Shown here: positions 1 to 10,096 of the stretch, one piece after another
Numbering within the stretch: position 1 is the stretch's first letter
Layout: each line of letters begins with the position of its first letter
The notes under the pieces: generated by a model
The model's database searches: none
What the model was told of the DNA's origin: nothing
The model's input: only the letters and a program-made list of their open reading frames with translations
Position numbers and translations under genes: made by a program
Assembly: GCF_000372725.1 (NCBI RefSeq)
Contig: NW_005196756.1
Span: 963,783 to 1,027,782 of the forward strand
Direction: 5' to 3'
DNA from: Emiliania huxleyi CCMP1516
Lineage: Eukaryota > Haptophyta > Isochrysidales > Noelaerhabdaceae
DNA length: 64,000 nucleotides

Positions 1-1188
1 CTCAGCCCAAGCAGCCAGTGGCTCCACCCGTCGATGGCCGCCCTTGTGGCCGAAGAGCCGCGCAGCTTCGCGCGGGCTGCGGTGGAGGCCCTCACCGACG
101 CTGCGTTGTGGCACGAGCTCTCGCGACGCGCGTTGCGGCAGATGCGCCTGCTTGTCAGCCCGGCACGGCAATCGGCGGTGCTCTCGGCGGCATTGCGAGA
201 CCCGCTGTTGCTCGACGCGCCGGCAGAGCAGGCGTGTTTGCTGGTGGTGGACGCGTGCTCCCCTCGCGATTCATTGCTGCCGCTGCTCCGCACCACCCTC
301 GCTGCGCTCCTCTCGCTGCGCATCACTGTGCACATCCTGCTTCTACCAGCGGCGGCTCAGCCTCAGTCAGAGATCGACTTGCTCGGCTGGCTACGCACAC
401 AGGGCGTGCTCACCTACGCGGGGGATGCAGCTGAGCAGTGGACCGCGATATTGCTCGCTTCAGCCGCGCCGCCGCTCCGCTTCGCCCTGCTGCTGCACGA
501 TGGACTGCCCTCGCTGAGTCGCTCCTTCTCGGAGCCGCATTGTTTGTCCGACGAGGTTGGTCAGCGCTGCCTGTGGACCCTGCCCACACAGGCCGAGAGG
601 GGCGTGCCCGAGGTGGTGGTGGACGGGGGATGGGCCCCCGGAGTGGAGCCTCCCACGCCGCTCGCGCGCGCGCTCGGCACTCTCCATGCCACGCTCAGCG
701 CTCTGGTCGAAGGGGAGGCGCGAATCGGCGCGGTGCCCGGGAACCACTCGCCACGCCGCGCCGCACATGTGCTGAGCGAGGCGCACGGCAGCTGCACCAC
801 CGGCGGTGCCCCGGCAGCCGCGCATGCCGTTCCGTTGATTCGGCTGCTCGACTGCGTCGACCGGGCGCAGCGGCTGCCGATCGTTGTACTCGTGGCGCGC
901 TCGGCTTCGCTCCACTTGGCGGAGCTCCTTTCGCGCCACGTCGTTGCTGGCGCCGACGGCCTGCAACGCGCTGCGCTCGACTACGAGCGAGCCATTTGGG
1001 CGAGGGCGTCGCTCGTGGTCGGTCGCACGCCGCAGCAGGTCGAGACGATGCGCGCCGTCGCGCCGGAGGCGGTGCTCGCGTTGATGCCGCGCCGTGCGGC
1101 ACCTCGACATGAGAGGGAGCGGGCGTGGTCCGACATGCTGAGCAAGGTACTGTATCCCGACGCGGCCGAGGACCGCGAGGAGGGCTAG
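1..1188 (+). CDS. Glycosyltransferase-like protein, 3' part
   Basis: The frame is open from base 1, so the gene or exon probably begins upstream; the first ATG in the window is at 34. The first ~40 residues (EALTDAALWHELSRRALRQM) resemble the C-terminal end of a GT-B glycosyltransferase domain. A following segment, CLLVVDACSPRDSLLPLLRT then a leucine-rich strand LSLRITVHILLLP, resembles the start of a second domain of the type in multidomain O-antigen or rhamnan glycosyltransferases (VLVVD..P..DSGS..), but the DSGS element is degenerate. The stop is TAG at 1186-1188. No signal peptide or membrane segment is visible. Assignment to this superfamily is inference from weak motif similarity; donor and acceptor sugars cannot be told. 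Confidence 0.5.
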   Translation, partial: LSPSSQWLHPSMAALVAEEPRSFARAAVEALTDAALWHELSRRALRQMRLLVSPARQSAVLSAALRDPLLLDAPAEQACLLVVDACSPRDSLLPLLRTTLAALLSLRITVHILLLPAAAQPQSEIDLLGWLRTQGVLTYAGDAAEQWTAILLASAAPPLRFALLLHDGLPSLSRSFSEPHCLSDEVGQRCLWTLPTQAERGVPEVVVDGGWAPGVEPPTPLARALGTLHATLSALVEGEARIGAVPGNHSPRRAAHVLSEAHGSCTTGGAPAAAHAVPLIRLLDCVDRAQRLPIVVLVARSASLHLAELLSRHVVAGADGLQRAALDYERAIWARASLVVGRTPQQVETMRAVAPEAVLALMPRRAAPRHERERAWSDMLSKVLYPDAAEDREEG

Positions 1189-1608
1189 CCGAGACGGGGA
1201 AGGGGCTACCTGTGTGTGGCTGTGTGTGTGTGTGTAAGTCACATCTACGATGTACATAGTGAGACCGTCCAAGGGGATCTTTAAGTGTCGTTTACCTTTA
1301 CACGTGGTTTTTTTTCGGTGTGTTGCGCGGCAAATTGAAATTCATAAGTGTCGATGTCCACACATGACCATGTGTGACTCAGCCGTGGGCCACGACGAGG
1401 GCGCGTGGGCGTGGCGCGTTCGCCTCGGGGGCACCACCCTAAGGTCTGCTCGCCACATCAAACACACCAGACACCACACTACGTACTGCGACGTAGTAAA
1501 ATAATCCATCCCGCCGTTCGTGAAAAGCAGACCGCACAGGACGGGAGCGTGGCCTGCATTCTCTGGGACCATGCGCCACGGGCGCGTCGTCCATTAGAGG
1601 AGCCATGT
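1189..1608. other. Intergenic, no gene seen
   Basis: Convergent spacer between the glycosyltransferase-like gene (plus) and mL41 (minus). It holds a short TG-rich microsatellite around 1211-1235. I see no coding signal. Confidence 0.5.
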
Positions 1609-2164
1609 TCACCCTTCGGGCGCCTTGACCGGGTCGTACCGTCTCCTGGCGACGCGAGAGGCAGGGAGGTATGTGCGCGTGGAGCCTTGCCCTGTGGAGG
1701 TATCTCGTGCTAAACGGATGGGGCAAGGGCGGCGCCTGTGCTTTGCTCGCGGATCAGCGCCGTAGGCCACGTAGGGCTTGAGCTGCAAGGGGGCGCAAGC
1801 AAGCCGGGATGAGCGTATGGCGGGCACGCGGGGGCTGCGCCTCCGCCGCGGCACCGGAAACTCTGAGAGGTCTGGCATTTGCCAATCGACGAGCTTTGTC
1901 TGCACCCAGACGCCTACGGTGCGCGGTGCCCGAAAGGCGTGGATTTGCGGGACGCCAGTGGGCAAGCGGGGGCGCCGCGCCCTGCGGCGACAGCCGGCCG
2001 TACTTTTTATCGCCCTTGCCCTTGTAAAAGTTCTTATTGCCGCGCTTCGGCGAGAAGTTGCCCGCTGGGGTGCGCGAGCCCATCTTGGTGCGCGCCTGCT
2101 GTAGCAACGGCGACGGCGCAGGTGGTACAAGAGGAACCCGAACCGCGCGCAGCGCGGCGAGCAT
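1609..2164 (-). CDS. MRPL41: Mitochondrial large-subunit ribosomal protein mL41
   Basis: Three exons on the minus strand: 2164-1981, 1913-1855 and 1782-1609, closing in phase to 138 residues, close to the ~137 residues of animal mL41. Exon 1 carries the conserved KRGNKNFYKGKGDKKYG block. Splicing gives GRLSPQGVWVQTKLVDWQ, then MPDLSEFPLKPYVAYGAD, matching the family core (VPDLTGFKLKPYVSY in animals). Intron 1 (1980-1914, 67 nt) has a GC donor and AG acceptor; intron 2 (1854-1783, 72 nt) is GT-AG. The start is the first ATG of the open frame and the N-terminus is basic and hydrophobic, as expected of a mitochondrial presequence. The last ~45 residues are not recognisably conserved, so the 3' end may be wrong. 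It is a structural protein of the mitoribosome large subunit. Confidence 0.82.
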
Positions 2165-2234
2165 GAGCTCGGCCGCCGGCGCCCAGAAGAAATTTTTTCC
2201 GATTACTCACCCTGCTGTCTGAATTCGCGGAGCG

Positions 2235-2380
2235 AGGAAAATTTTATACGGAATACGTCCATTTTTGGAGCTTGGAATACGGCGTATTCCATGGAATACG
2301 TGGAATACGGGTGGAATACGGGTGGAATACAGGCCTCTGGGAGGTCATTTGGAATACGTGGAAAACGTATTCAGACAGTA
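2235..2380. repeat. GGAATAC-rich repeat cluster
   Basis: About ten copies of GGAATAC or its complement GTATTCC occur within ~145 bp, with the core CGTATTCCATGGAATACG forming a perfect palindrome. The stretch is much more AT-rich than its surroundings. No coding potential is seen. Confidence 0.7.
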
Positions 2381-2399
2381 GGTTACTCACTCCCTCCCA

Positions 2400-3270
2400 C
2401 AAGGGGGTTATACACTCTCTGAGGCCTCAGACCCCCCTCTGAGGATGGGTCGGACCCCTGCCTTGGCGGCACAGAGGGTTTGACTCTGACTCTGTGCCGC
2501 CTCTATGGCCTCTCTTGGCTGCTTTTGGCCTCAGAGGGTCCCTGGCTGATGGTCCGTCTTGGCGCGGCACAGAGGGCTTTGACCTCAGAAGGTGGCCCCC
2601 CCCTCACGGCAGAGGCGAGAGCCCCGGGCGGAGGCGGAGCTGCCTAGCCCTCCACGAACGGCGCTGACCAGTGAGGGCGGGGAGGGGCGGGGTAGTAAAA
2701 CATTACGACTTTTCACAGCGACCATCCATGACTAAGGCGCTACTCTATACGCTCGCAAGCGCGCCCGGCACCACACGCGCTTACTGCTGCAGGCTCGCCC
2801 ACAGCGCCTGCGCCGTGCCCTGCGCGTGAACCAGCTTCGCACACGGCCCGGCCCCGTCAACTTGAGGATGTGCTTGGAGCGGCCGCCCGACAATGTCGTT
2901 GACCCGGACTCTGATGCGCATCTTGGGTGCCTCGCCACAGCTGGGGCGCCTCGCGCAGAGTAGCTGGAGAGACAGTTCCGTCAACTCTCGCAGAAATTCT
3001 TTTCCTGTGGTTGTGGGGACGAGAGAGACTTGAAATGCCTGAAAACCCCTCTGAGGAGCGGCCTCGCGGGGCTTGCCTTGGCGTCTCAGAGGGTCCCCGT
3101 AGCCTCAGAGGCTGCGAGAGAGGCTGGCTTGGCGGCACAGGCCTTCAGAGGGTCGGCCCAGGCACCCTCTGAGCCGCTCGTGGATGGCCTCTCTTGGCAC
3201 AGAGGGTACCCTCTGAGACGAGCAGATCTGGGCCCCCTTGCCTCAGACCCCCCCCCCTCTGACACCACCC
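2400..3270. repeat. Interspersed CCTCTGAGG / CTCAGAGGGT repeats
   Basis: Two clusters (about 2400-2620 and 3030-3260) contain many copies of CCTCTGAGG, CCTCAGAGG and GGCACAGAGGGT in both orientations, plus repeated CCTCTCTTGGC. The spacer 2620-3030 shows nothing recognisable. No gene is supported. Confidence 0.55.
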
Positions 3271-3312
3271 CCTAGTTCCCTCCCTGGGTTCTCCGTTTTC
3301 TTTCTTTCTTTT

Positions 3313-3597
3313 TTCAAGACATGCGCTTTTGGCCGGTGGCCTCTTCGGACATGGTACCTCCGGTGAGATAGTGGCTGCCAGTTCGAGACTGGGGCCGATC
3401 GAACTTGAGTTGTTCGGACGGAGGAGGAATCCGGCCAGCCAGCACGGGTACAAAGAGGGGTACCCGGAGAATCCCCAGCTGCGGAAACGTAGTGTCGCTC
3501 AAGAGGTGCTATACTGCGGGGGAGTGTAAGGTGCCTATATGGGCTTCCAGTATCGGACTTCAAGACATGCGCTTTTGGCCGGTGGCCTCTTCGGACA
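3313..3597 (+). repeat. 39-bp direct repeat pair
   Basis: A 39-nt sequence beginning TTCAAGACATGCGCTTTTGG occurs at 3313-3351 and again at 3559-3597 in the same orientation, about 245 bp apart. Function unknown; possibly the ends of a small non-autonomous element. Confidence 0.7.
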
Positions 3598-3640
3598 CCA
3601 TCCCTCCCTTGGGTTGTCTGTTCCTTCTCTTCTTTCTTTC

Positions 3641-4002
3641 CCAGTCCCGTGCCCAGTGTTGTCAAGTGCGTTTTCTTCAAATTCTGTTTCCCGCACGCAG
3701 CACAGCACAGTAGACCTCAGACGCCACATACTCGAGCTTAGGCGGTACATTACTTTTCCCTGACAAGACTGAGGGAGGGTGTAGAGCTGTAGAGGATGTA
3801 GAGTGTAGAGCGCTGTAGAGCTGTAGAGATGTAGAGCGCTGGAGAGCGCTGTAGAGCTGTAGAGCTCTACATCCGCCGCGGGACGGACCGATGCAACGGC
3901 GTGTTTTTTTTAAAGCCAGAAGAAATTTCGCGCTTCGAGTGCTCCCTGTTGGTGTACCTGCAATTAGTGCCAGTGCGCGCCAGTCCCGTGCCCAGTGTTG
4001 TG
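3641..4002 (+). repeat. Dispersed GTGCCCAGTGTTGT repeat, two copies
   Basis: CCAGTCCCGTGCCCAGTGTTGT occurs at 3641-3662 and within a longer copy at 3967-4002. Both are followed by G-GTTTTCTT-AAATTCT-like sequence. A third copy with a full hairpin is at 29511-29561. This is a dispersed repeat family with a fixed downstream context. Confidence 0.7.
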
Positions 4003-4707
4003 ACAGGGCGTTTTCTTAAATTCTTTTCTTTTTTCACACGCAAGAAGAAGTCTGCACTCCAAGAGGAGTCTAGCTGCCACGTTCAAAACCCAGGAGAGAT
4101 GGTGGCACAGTGATGGTGCTATCACGGGCATGATCCGTGGAAAGTGGAGCGGGTGGTACGGAATAGTAGAGCAGGCGCTTTGTGGGTGGCGGGTATGGGC
4201 GGCGGCGTTGGGTGGCCGGCCGAATCGTTAGCGGAGCTCCTCCCTCAAGCTCGATCACGCATGACGCACGTTGAGTGACAACGTCGGCGAGCTTCTTGCC
4301 GGAGCACCTCCGACTCCTCCTCTGAGTCAGACACGACAACGTCGACTGCGCCCTCCTCCTCCCAGAAGATCCCATTCGTCGACTGCGCCCTCCTCCTCCG
4401 CCTCCAATTCGCCGACTGCGCCCTCCTCCTCCATGGGCTCGATCCGATTCCGCAGCGTGTCGTCCCCAGCGGCGGTGCTGCACGGGAGGTGGCCGCGGGC
4501 ACGCTGGGCTCGATCAGCGGCTTCCCCTCAAGTTGCGCCGAAAGCACGGATTTGGCGGACGTTCTGGGTTTCAATTTTACGGATGTCTGAGCACCAGCTG
4601 AGGGAGGGTGTAGAGGATGTAGATAGAGTGTGTGTAGAGCGCTGTAGCTGTAGAGATGTAGAGCGCTGGAGAGCGCTGTAGAGCTGTAGAGCTCTACATC
4701 CGCCGCG
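3769..4707. mobile_element. Cassette bounded by ~110-bp direct repeats
   Basis: Segments 3769-3880 and 4598-4707 are near-identical direct repeats: both start CTGAGGGAGGGTGTAGAG, run through GTAGAGCGCTGGAGAGCGCT and end CTCTACATCCGCCGCG, with a few small indels. Between them lie one dispersed repeat (3967-4002) and a block (4169-4476) also present at 45903-46114. The layout resembles an LTR-like or otherwise transposed unit, but no transposase, reverse transcriptase or target-site duplication could be assigned, so mobility is inferred. Confidence 0.5.
4169..4476. repeat. Block duplicated at 45903-46114
   Basis: Bases 4169-4245 are essentially identical to 45903-45979, and 4371-4476 match 46002-46114, including the GACTGCGCCCTCCTCCTCC motif repeats. 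This copy carries an extra ~125 nt between the two matching parts. The other copy overlaps the 3' end of a protein-coding gene. Confidence 0.8.
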
Positions 4708-4740
4708 TGACGACGTGAGTCGCCTGTAGAGCGATGTAGA

Positions 4741-5193
4741 GGCGCTCTACAACGTGAAACCGGGGGCAAAGACGAAATCAAGGTCAAACTTTGGACCCCC
4801 CTCCGGGGTGGCTTGCCCGTCGGGGTCGGCCGCGCCGACACCGGAGGCAACCCCGGCTCCGTTGGAGACAAGTTCGCCTTCGGCAACACCGAAGAGCGCG
4901 CCCGCCTTGCAAACATGGGCTGCAAGCAACGCGGGTTCCATGGTCAACGGGCGTTCGACCACGCCACCGGCCAAGGCTACGTCAAGTCACAGCGTGGCCA
5001 CTACCATGACGGGATCTTCACCAAACGAAACAAGTTCAACCTGCTTCTCCACGAGACATTCGGCGGCGGCTTCTCGCCGCCAGCAGTTGCAAAGATCAAC
5101 CGCCTTGCGCGCAAGGCTCAACGCTCGGGCGTTGACCGCACCGCGTACCCTCGCTCGAGTCGTCGTCGGCGGCGTTCTTCGTCGCCGCCTTGA
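4741..5193 (+). pseudogene. Gene fragment of unknown family, possibly retroelement-derived
   Basis: An open frame without an ATG at the right place encodes a protein-like segment: KDEIKVKLWTPLRGG, FGNTEERARLANMGCKQRG, FDHATGQGYVKSQRGHYHDG, then LLLHETFGGGFSPPAVAKIN and LARKAQRSGVDRTAYP. The balanced composition and His/Gly motifs stand out from the Arg/Ala/Pro noise of neighbouring frames. It begins right after a cassette direct repeat (ends 4707) and lacks a normal 5' end, so it is read as a truncated remnant. I have a loose impression of similar segments in algal retroelement proteins but cannot verify it. Confidence 0.45.
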
Positions 5194-5705
5194 CGATCTT
5201 GCTCACGCGTCGCAACGTCGGGGTAGTCGTCGGGGCCGCAGTTGGCCGGCGGCGGCGACGGCGGCAGCGGCGGGTCCAGCGGTGGCGGCGGCGGCTGAGG
5301 GCTGGCGCCCGCGCCAAAGGCCGAGTAGTCGGCGCTATTTGGGTCGTCGGGGTCGCGACCGCCCTGGAGACGGCCGTCGGTGGCCGTGTCGTAGGTGATG
5401 AACGGCGGGTTGTCGTTGTCGTAGCAGGCGGGCATGCACTGCGGCCACGTCGTGCACCAGCCGGAGCCCTGCGCGTCGATCTCGTACCGCCGCCAGCTGC
5501 CGAGGTCCTGGCAGGCGGTTTCCCACGCGCTCAGGTAGGACTTGGCCTCGTTGGTGACGCGGTCAGGATGGGAAGGTAGGTAGGTACCTAAGTACATCTC
5601 CTGCATTCGGGAGCTCGCTCCGTCGCAGTGCTCGAGCAAGTGCTCGCTCCTGACGGGGGCACGTTGCGTCCTTCGACAAAGACCGATCGGCGTCGCCCTG
5701 ACCAC
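5118..5705 (-). CDS. Hypothetical protein, Cys- and Pro-containing fragment
   Basis: The central part (about 5200-5600) looks like real coding sequence: YLSAWETACQDLGSWRRYEI, GWCTTWPQCMPACYDND and ITYDTATDG, followed by a Pro-rich linker PQPPPPPLDPPLPPSPPP. Four cysteines and several tryptophans suggest a secreted disulfide-bonded domain joined to a Pro-rich tail. Exon limits are unknown and it may be one exon of a larger gene. No family is recognised. The 3' end overlaps the fragment on the other strand. Confidence 0.35.
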   Translation of the reverse strand: MVRATPIGLCRRTQRAPVRSEHLLEHCDGASSRMQEMYLGTYLPSHPDRVTNEAKSYLSAWETACQDLGSWRRYEIDAQGSGWCTTWPQCMPACYDNDNPPFITYDTATDGRLQGGRDPDDPNSADYSAFGAGASPQPPPPPLDPPLPPSPPPANCGPDDYPDVATREQDRQGGDEERRRRRLERGYAVRSTPER

Positions 5706-8236
5706 GTACAGTCAAATCATCCTCTGAGGAGGCATCTCAATCAACTTCGTGATCGTCGCAAGGCAGCCATTCATCATCATCATCTCTCTACTCTCTCTCT
5801 GCTCTGTACTTATCTTCGAAAACATCGCCTGCAAAAAATATACTCCGCCCGCTGGTCCCTGGTGGCACCGTGGTGCGCCACGGAACCGCGGAGCGGAGAG
5901 CGGCAGGGTCTCTTGAGAGGTAAAGTGGGAGCGGCACTCACTTGATTCTCACAATGCCCTCAACAGACGTTACCAGCCTCATCGAGAAAAAAGAAACAAA
6001 TTTGCCGCGCGCGCATATTTCGCGCCCATTTGACGATGCGGTCCCGCTTTTCCCGTATTTCGTCCGTCCAATCGAAAAGGAAGCGCTGGATCGCCCCATG
6101 TTATGGAGTTTACCAAACTTGTTACCGTTTCTTCTGCTCAATTTCCGAGATTTAGAAAACCAACAATATATCACGACTCACACAGTGTCAGTGATTTGGG
6201 CTCGGCAGCTTGTTAGCCCTCAGCCGAAGCTGGGGCCGGTCCCGTAGCCGAGAGAGAGAGCCCGCGCCGTGAGTTCGACGCGGTCGGGAGGCCTTGCGGA
6301 GAGGCCAGCGAGGTGGCGATCGCCGTACTTCATGGTCGTCATCAAGTGACCGGCTGACAAGCCAGAGGTCGATACTCTGGACGACCCATAGGATGCCACG
6401 AATGCCTGAAGGAGAGGGAGGCGAGGCCAGAGGCAGGCTCCCAGTTTCCGTGGTTTTTGCACGGTATTCGGATTTTCGCTATTGGTCGTGTGGGTGTGTA
6501 ACGGGATTAGTCAATGGTACCGCGTCGGCGACGCGGGCGCCTTGCGGGCAGAGCCCTGAGCCACCCTTTTCGCGTGTGAGTGAGTATTCTTGATACGAAA
6601 CCACGACGACACACACCAGTCGACTCGCATCGGTTGCCTCCATGAACGGCGGAGCTATTCTCGCGCCCACACCACACCTGGCTCCAACGTGGACACGCCC
6701 ATAGCTGGGGACACTACTAGGTCACGCATGGCATCACAGAAGTTTTATCTCTGGGTCCCGAAAGGCATCTCTAGCAGTGTCGTTACACATGCCCCCTCCC
6801 CTCCTGGGCGCATGCGCCTCACGTCTCGCCAGAGCATAAGCCCTTGGCGTGTGGCGAGACGAGTTTTTCGCCATGCAGCGAGCAGCAAGCCGCCCGCCGC
6901 AAACAGCCGGAGGCATCGCCACGGCACTGACTGCGCCGCGGTCCCGCACCCGTCGACGCAGCTCCCCCCGCGGAAGACCGCGCGTAGCGACGTCTTGACG
7001 ATCGAGATGAGCGTGCCTGAAGCTCGCCCACCTACTGCCCCTGAGAGTTGGTTATGAGTGGGCTCGGCTCCCCCCCTTGGGATCGAAGCTTCCACGACCT
7101 CACACCCAACATTCCAGGCGGGATCAGAAGGGGACTCCACACCGGACACCGCCCGGGCACAGACCCCCTACCCGTCGGATCGCACAGGGCCCCCTCGGAG
7201 CAGCCCACACACAATCACGCATCGGCAGATTGAGTGCCTGAGTCAGGCAGACAGCACAGACAAGAGGAGAGAGAGGAGAGAGAGAGAGAGAGAGAGGAGA
7301 GAGGAGAGGGTGAGGGTGTGAACACACGTGAGGAGTGGGGGAGGGTGTCTGTGGTGGGCTGTAGTCCTACTACGTGGTTACAACCACGCGCCCCTCAGGA
7401 GCTTAAGGTAGAGCTGAGCGTCCAAGACGCCTCGGTGCCACCCACCGGCGTGAAGACCATCCGGATCTGCCGGGTTCGCCCTCCGGACGGACCCGTCCCC
7501 GCGATGGCCCACGGTCCTCCGTCGCCAGGTCGAACCCCCTGCCTCCCGGTTGACCCCCACTCCTCGTAGTCCATCATGAAATAAACTCAAAGTCCACCAC
7601 CGCCACCAGCCTCCACCTCCACCCGCGAGCCGCCACCGCTGCCGCCCGCGACGCCGCCCGCCGCGTCAGATAGCCGCGACGCGCGCATCGAGTCGCGTCG
7701 GAGAGCCGCGCCGCACCAGCAGCAGCATCTGCACCACCAGCAGCAGCAGCAGCACCACCACCACCACCCGAGAGAGAAGCGCACCTGCCCGACGCCGCCC
7801 GCCGCGTCAGACGCTCGCGACGCGCGCGTCGAGCCCAGTCGCACCGCCGCGCCGCGCCAGCAGCAGCATCGGCACCAGCAGCAGCAGCACCACCACCACT
7901 AGCAGCAACAGAGACAGGCAGTGCAGGCGCAGAGGCGCTCGCAGAGCGGCGCTCAGCGCCGCGCACGCCACGCTGCGGACCGTCGGACGAGCGCACCGTA
8001 CGTCGGCGGCGAGCCGCGTCGCCAGCCGTCTCGCGAGAGAGCGGCGCCGCCGCGTGCGCGCAGCAGCCGCCGCGGCAGAGGCGAGCCGCGGCGACGTCCG
8101 CACTAACGGATAACGGCCATTGGCGGTTTTTACACACACACACACACACACACCCTTTTCGCGGTCACAAATTTGGGAGCATGTGCAAAAAGAAATAAAT
8201 TTCCCGCGCGTGAGGCCGCATTGAGCGCGAAGGGCC
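5706..8236. other. Intergenic stretch with microsatellites and a GC-rich duplication
   Basis: No gene is supported over 2.5 kb. A GA-rich microsatellite lies at about 7262-7312. Bases ~7648-7785 and ~7795-7902 are an imperfect tandem duplication: each starts CGCCGCCCGCCGCGTCAGA and ends in CAG/CAC runs. An AC run precedes the ORC2 start at about 8132-8152. Confidence 0.45.
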
Positions 8237-10096
8237 ATGACAGAATCACCATTCGTCTTCGAGGAGGAGGAGGACGAGGAGGAGGACGCGCTGGGCGGCG
8301 CCGACGACTTCTTCTTCTCGGAGGGGGCGTCTCGCCGCCGCTGCTCCAGGCTGGCCCAGAAGCGCACGCTCTCGGCGCTCGACGACGTGCCGGCAGAGCG
8401 GCTCGCTGACTGTGTGCACTCACTGATGGCGGCGTCCAAGGGCGAGACGCTGGGCCGTGCGCAGACTGGACTGCACGCCGCGTGGTCCTCGTACCTTCAG
8501 GCCGGCTTCTCCCTCCTCGTGCACGGACTCGGCTCCAAGCGGCCGCTCCTCGAGGACTACAGCGCGCTCCTCGCCGAGAGCGGGCCCGTCTTCACGCTCC
8601 ACGGGCACGCGTCCGGGGCAAGCGTCCGAGAGCTGCTGCACGACATCTTCCACGCCCTGCGCCTCCCCGTACCCGCCGGGAACACCGCCGTGCTCTGCTC
8701 ACACCTCCGTCGCGCGTGCACTGCCGCCGGCAAGGCGTCCGGGCAGGGGACGGGCGGCGGCTCGTCGCTGGCGGCCGTGCGAGGGGCGGCTTCCATGCAG
8801 GGCCCGCACACCGCGGACGCCATCCTCAAGCACGTGCTCAACTTGCTCCCAGCCCGCGCCGAGGCTTTCGTCACGCCCTTTGAGCCGCGACCAGGCGGCC
8901 TGGGCGGCGACAGCGAGGCGTCCGAGCCGGCGGCGGCCTCTCGGCCCGAGTGCGCGGGGGGCGACGACGAGGCCTGCCACGGGTCGGCCTCGCGCCCCTG
9001 CCGTGATTCGACGGCTGCGCCCTCGGGTCCGCGCGTGCACGGTGCCGGCCGGGGCAAAAGCTCTGCGGGTGGCAGGGCCAAGGGGCCCGTGGGAGGCCGG
9101 GGCGGCGGCGAGCACAAAAACGAAGGGCCGCCGGCAGCCGCGGCGGAGACGCCGAGGGGGGCGAGCGGTGGCGGCAAGAAGACTTGCGGCACTCCGGGCT
9201 GCACCTTGCCCGACTTTCACCTCGGGCCTTGCTCGACGGAGCGCTGCTCTATGCCGATCGTGGACGCCGCCGACACGGGCGGTCTGCCGGGCAAGCGGCT
9301 CCGCCGCAACAGAGAGGACGCGGCGCTCGACCGGCTCGATTGGGACGGCGCGGCTCCCGCCGCCGGCGCGAGGGGCCCGAACGGCGCGGCGGCCGCCGCC
9401 GCTGCTGCCGGCCGCGTGCCGCCACACCTCTACTTGGTCGTGCACGGCATGGACGCCCCGTCGCTGCGCTCCGAGGCGAGCCAGAGCGTGCTCGCCGCGC
9501 TCGCCGCGCTCCCACAGGTCCACCTCGTCGCCTCGGTCCACCACCGCAGCGCTGCGTTGCTGTGGGACGCCCAGCAGGCGCTCGTCACTGATTCGTTTAT
9601 TCAATCGTATTCATGATTATTGTTGTTGATGATGGATTCGTGTATGAATCTCAATTACCACCTCCTACCCCGCGGGCAGGCGCGGCAGCTCAACGCGGTG
9701 TGGGTGGAGGCCTCGACGGGAGCGCCGTCATGCACCGAAAGCCTGGACACGGTGCACACGCTGCTCGAAAATTTGCAGGACGGCGCGCACTCGGGGGAGG
9801 GGCGGTCGGCGCAGGTTGTGCTCGATGCGCTCACCGCGAACGCACGGCAGGCCTTCCGCGTGCTGTTGCAGCACCAGCTGGCGGAGCCCAAGTCGGCCGG
9901 CCTCTCCTTCCATCAGCTCTACGCGGACTGCCGTGCGGAGCTCTGCGTCTCCTCTGAGGCGGCCCTCAAGGGCCACGTAACCGAGTTCACGGACCACCAC
10001 CTCGTTCGCACGCGCCGCGGCGCCGGCGACAAGCAGTGCTACTTTTGCACGTTGCCGCGCGAGCTCATGGAGCAGATCGTAAGCAGCGGAGGGTGA
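8237..10096 (+). CDS. ORC2: Origin recognition complex subunit 2
   Basis: Two exons, 8237-9577 and 9680-10096, give 585 residues. After an acidic N-terminus (EEEEDEEEDAL), FSLLVHGLGSKRPLLEDY matches the ORC2 hallmark (LLYGLGSKRDLL). HLYLVVHGMDAPSLR and VHLVASVHHRSAALLWD match the IHNIDGP-LR and ASIDH-NAPL-WD motifs. Exon 2 carries the C-terminal winged helix: AFRVLLQHQLAEPK, GLSFHQLYADCRAELCV, LTEFTDHHLVRTRRG. The intron (9578-9679, 102 nt) has a GC donor and AG acceptor; removing it restores the exact family spacing WD-AQQARQLNAVW. Its length is a multiple of three but it contains a stop. An inserted Cys/His segment (CGTPGCTLPDFHLGPCS, about residues 316-332) is not part of normal ORC2. ORC2 is part of the complex that marks replication origins. 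Confidence 0.93.

Noticed and set aside
4754-5398. A 214-codon plus-strand open frame
   Set aside because: It reads Ser/Thr/Arg-rich sequence out of frame with the clearly protein-like fragment at 4741-5193 and the minus-strand exon at 5200-5600.
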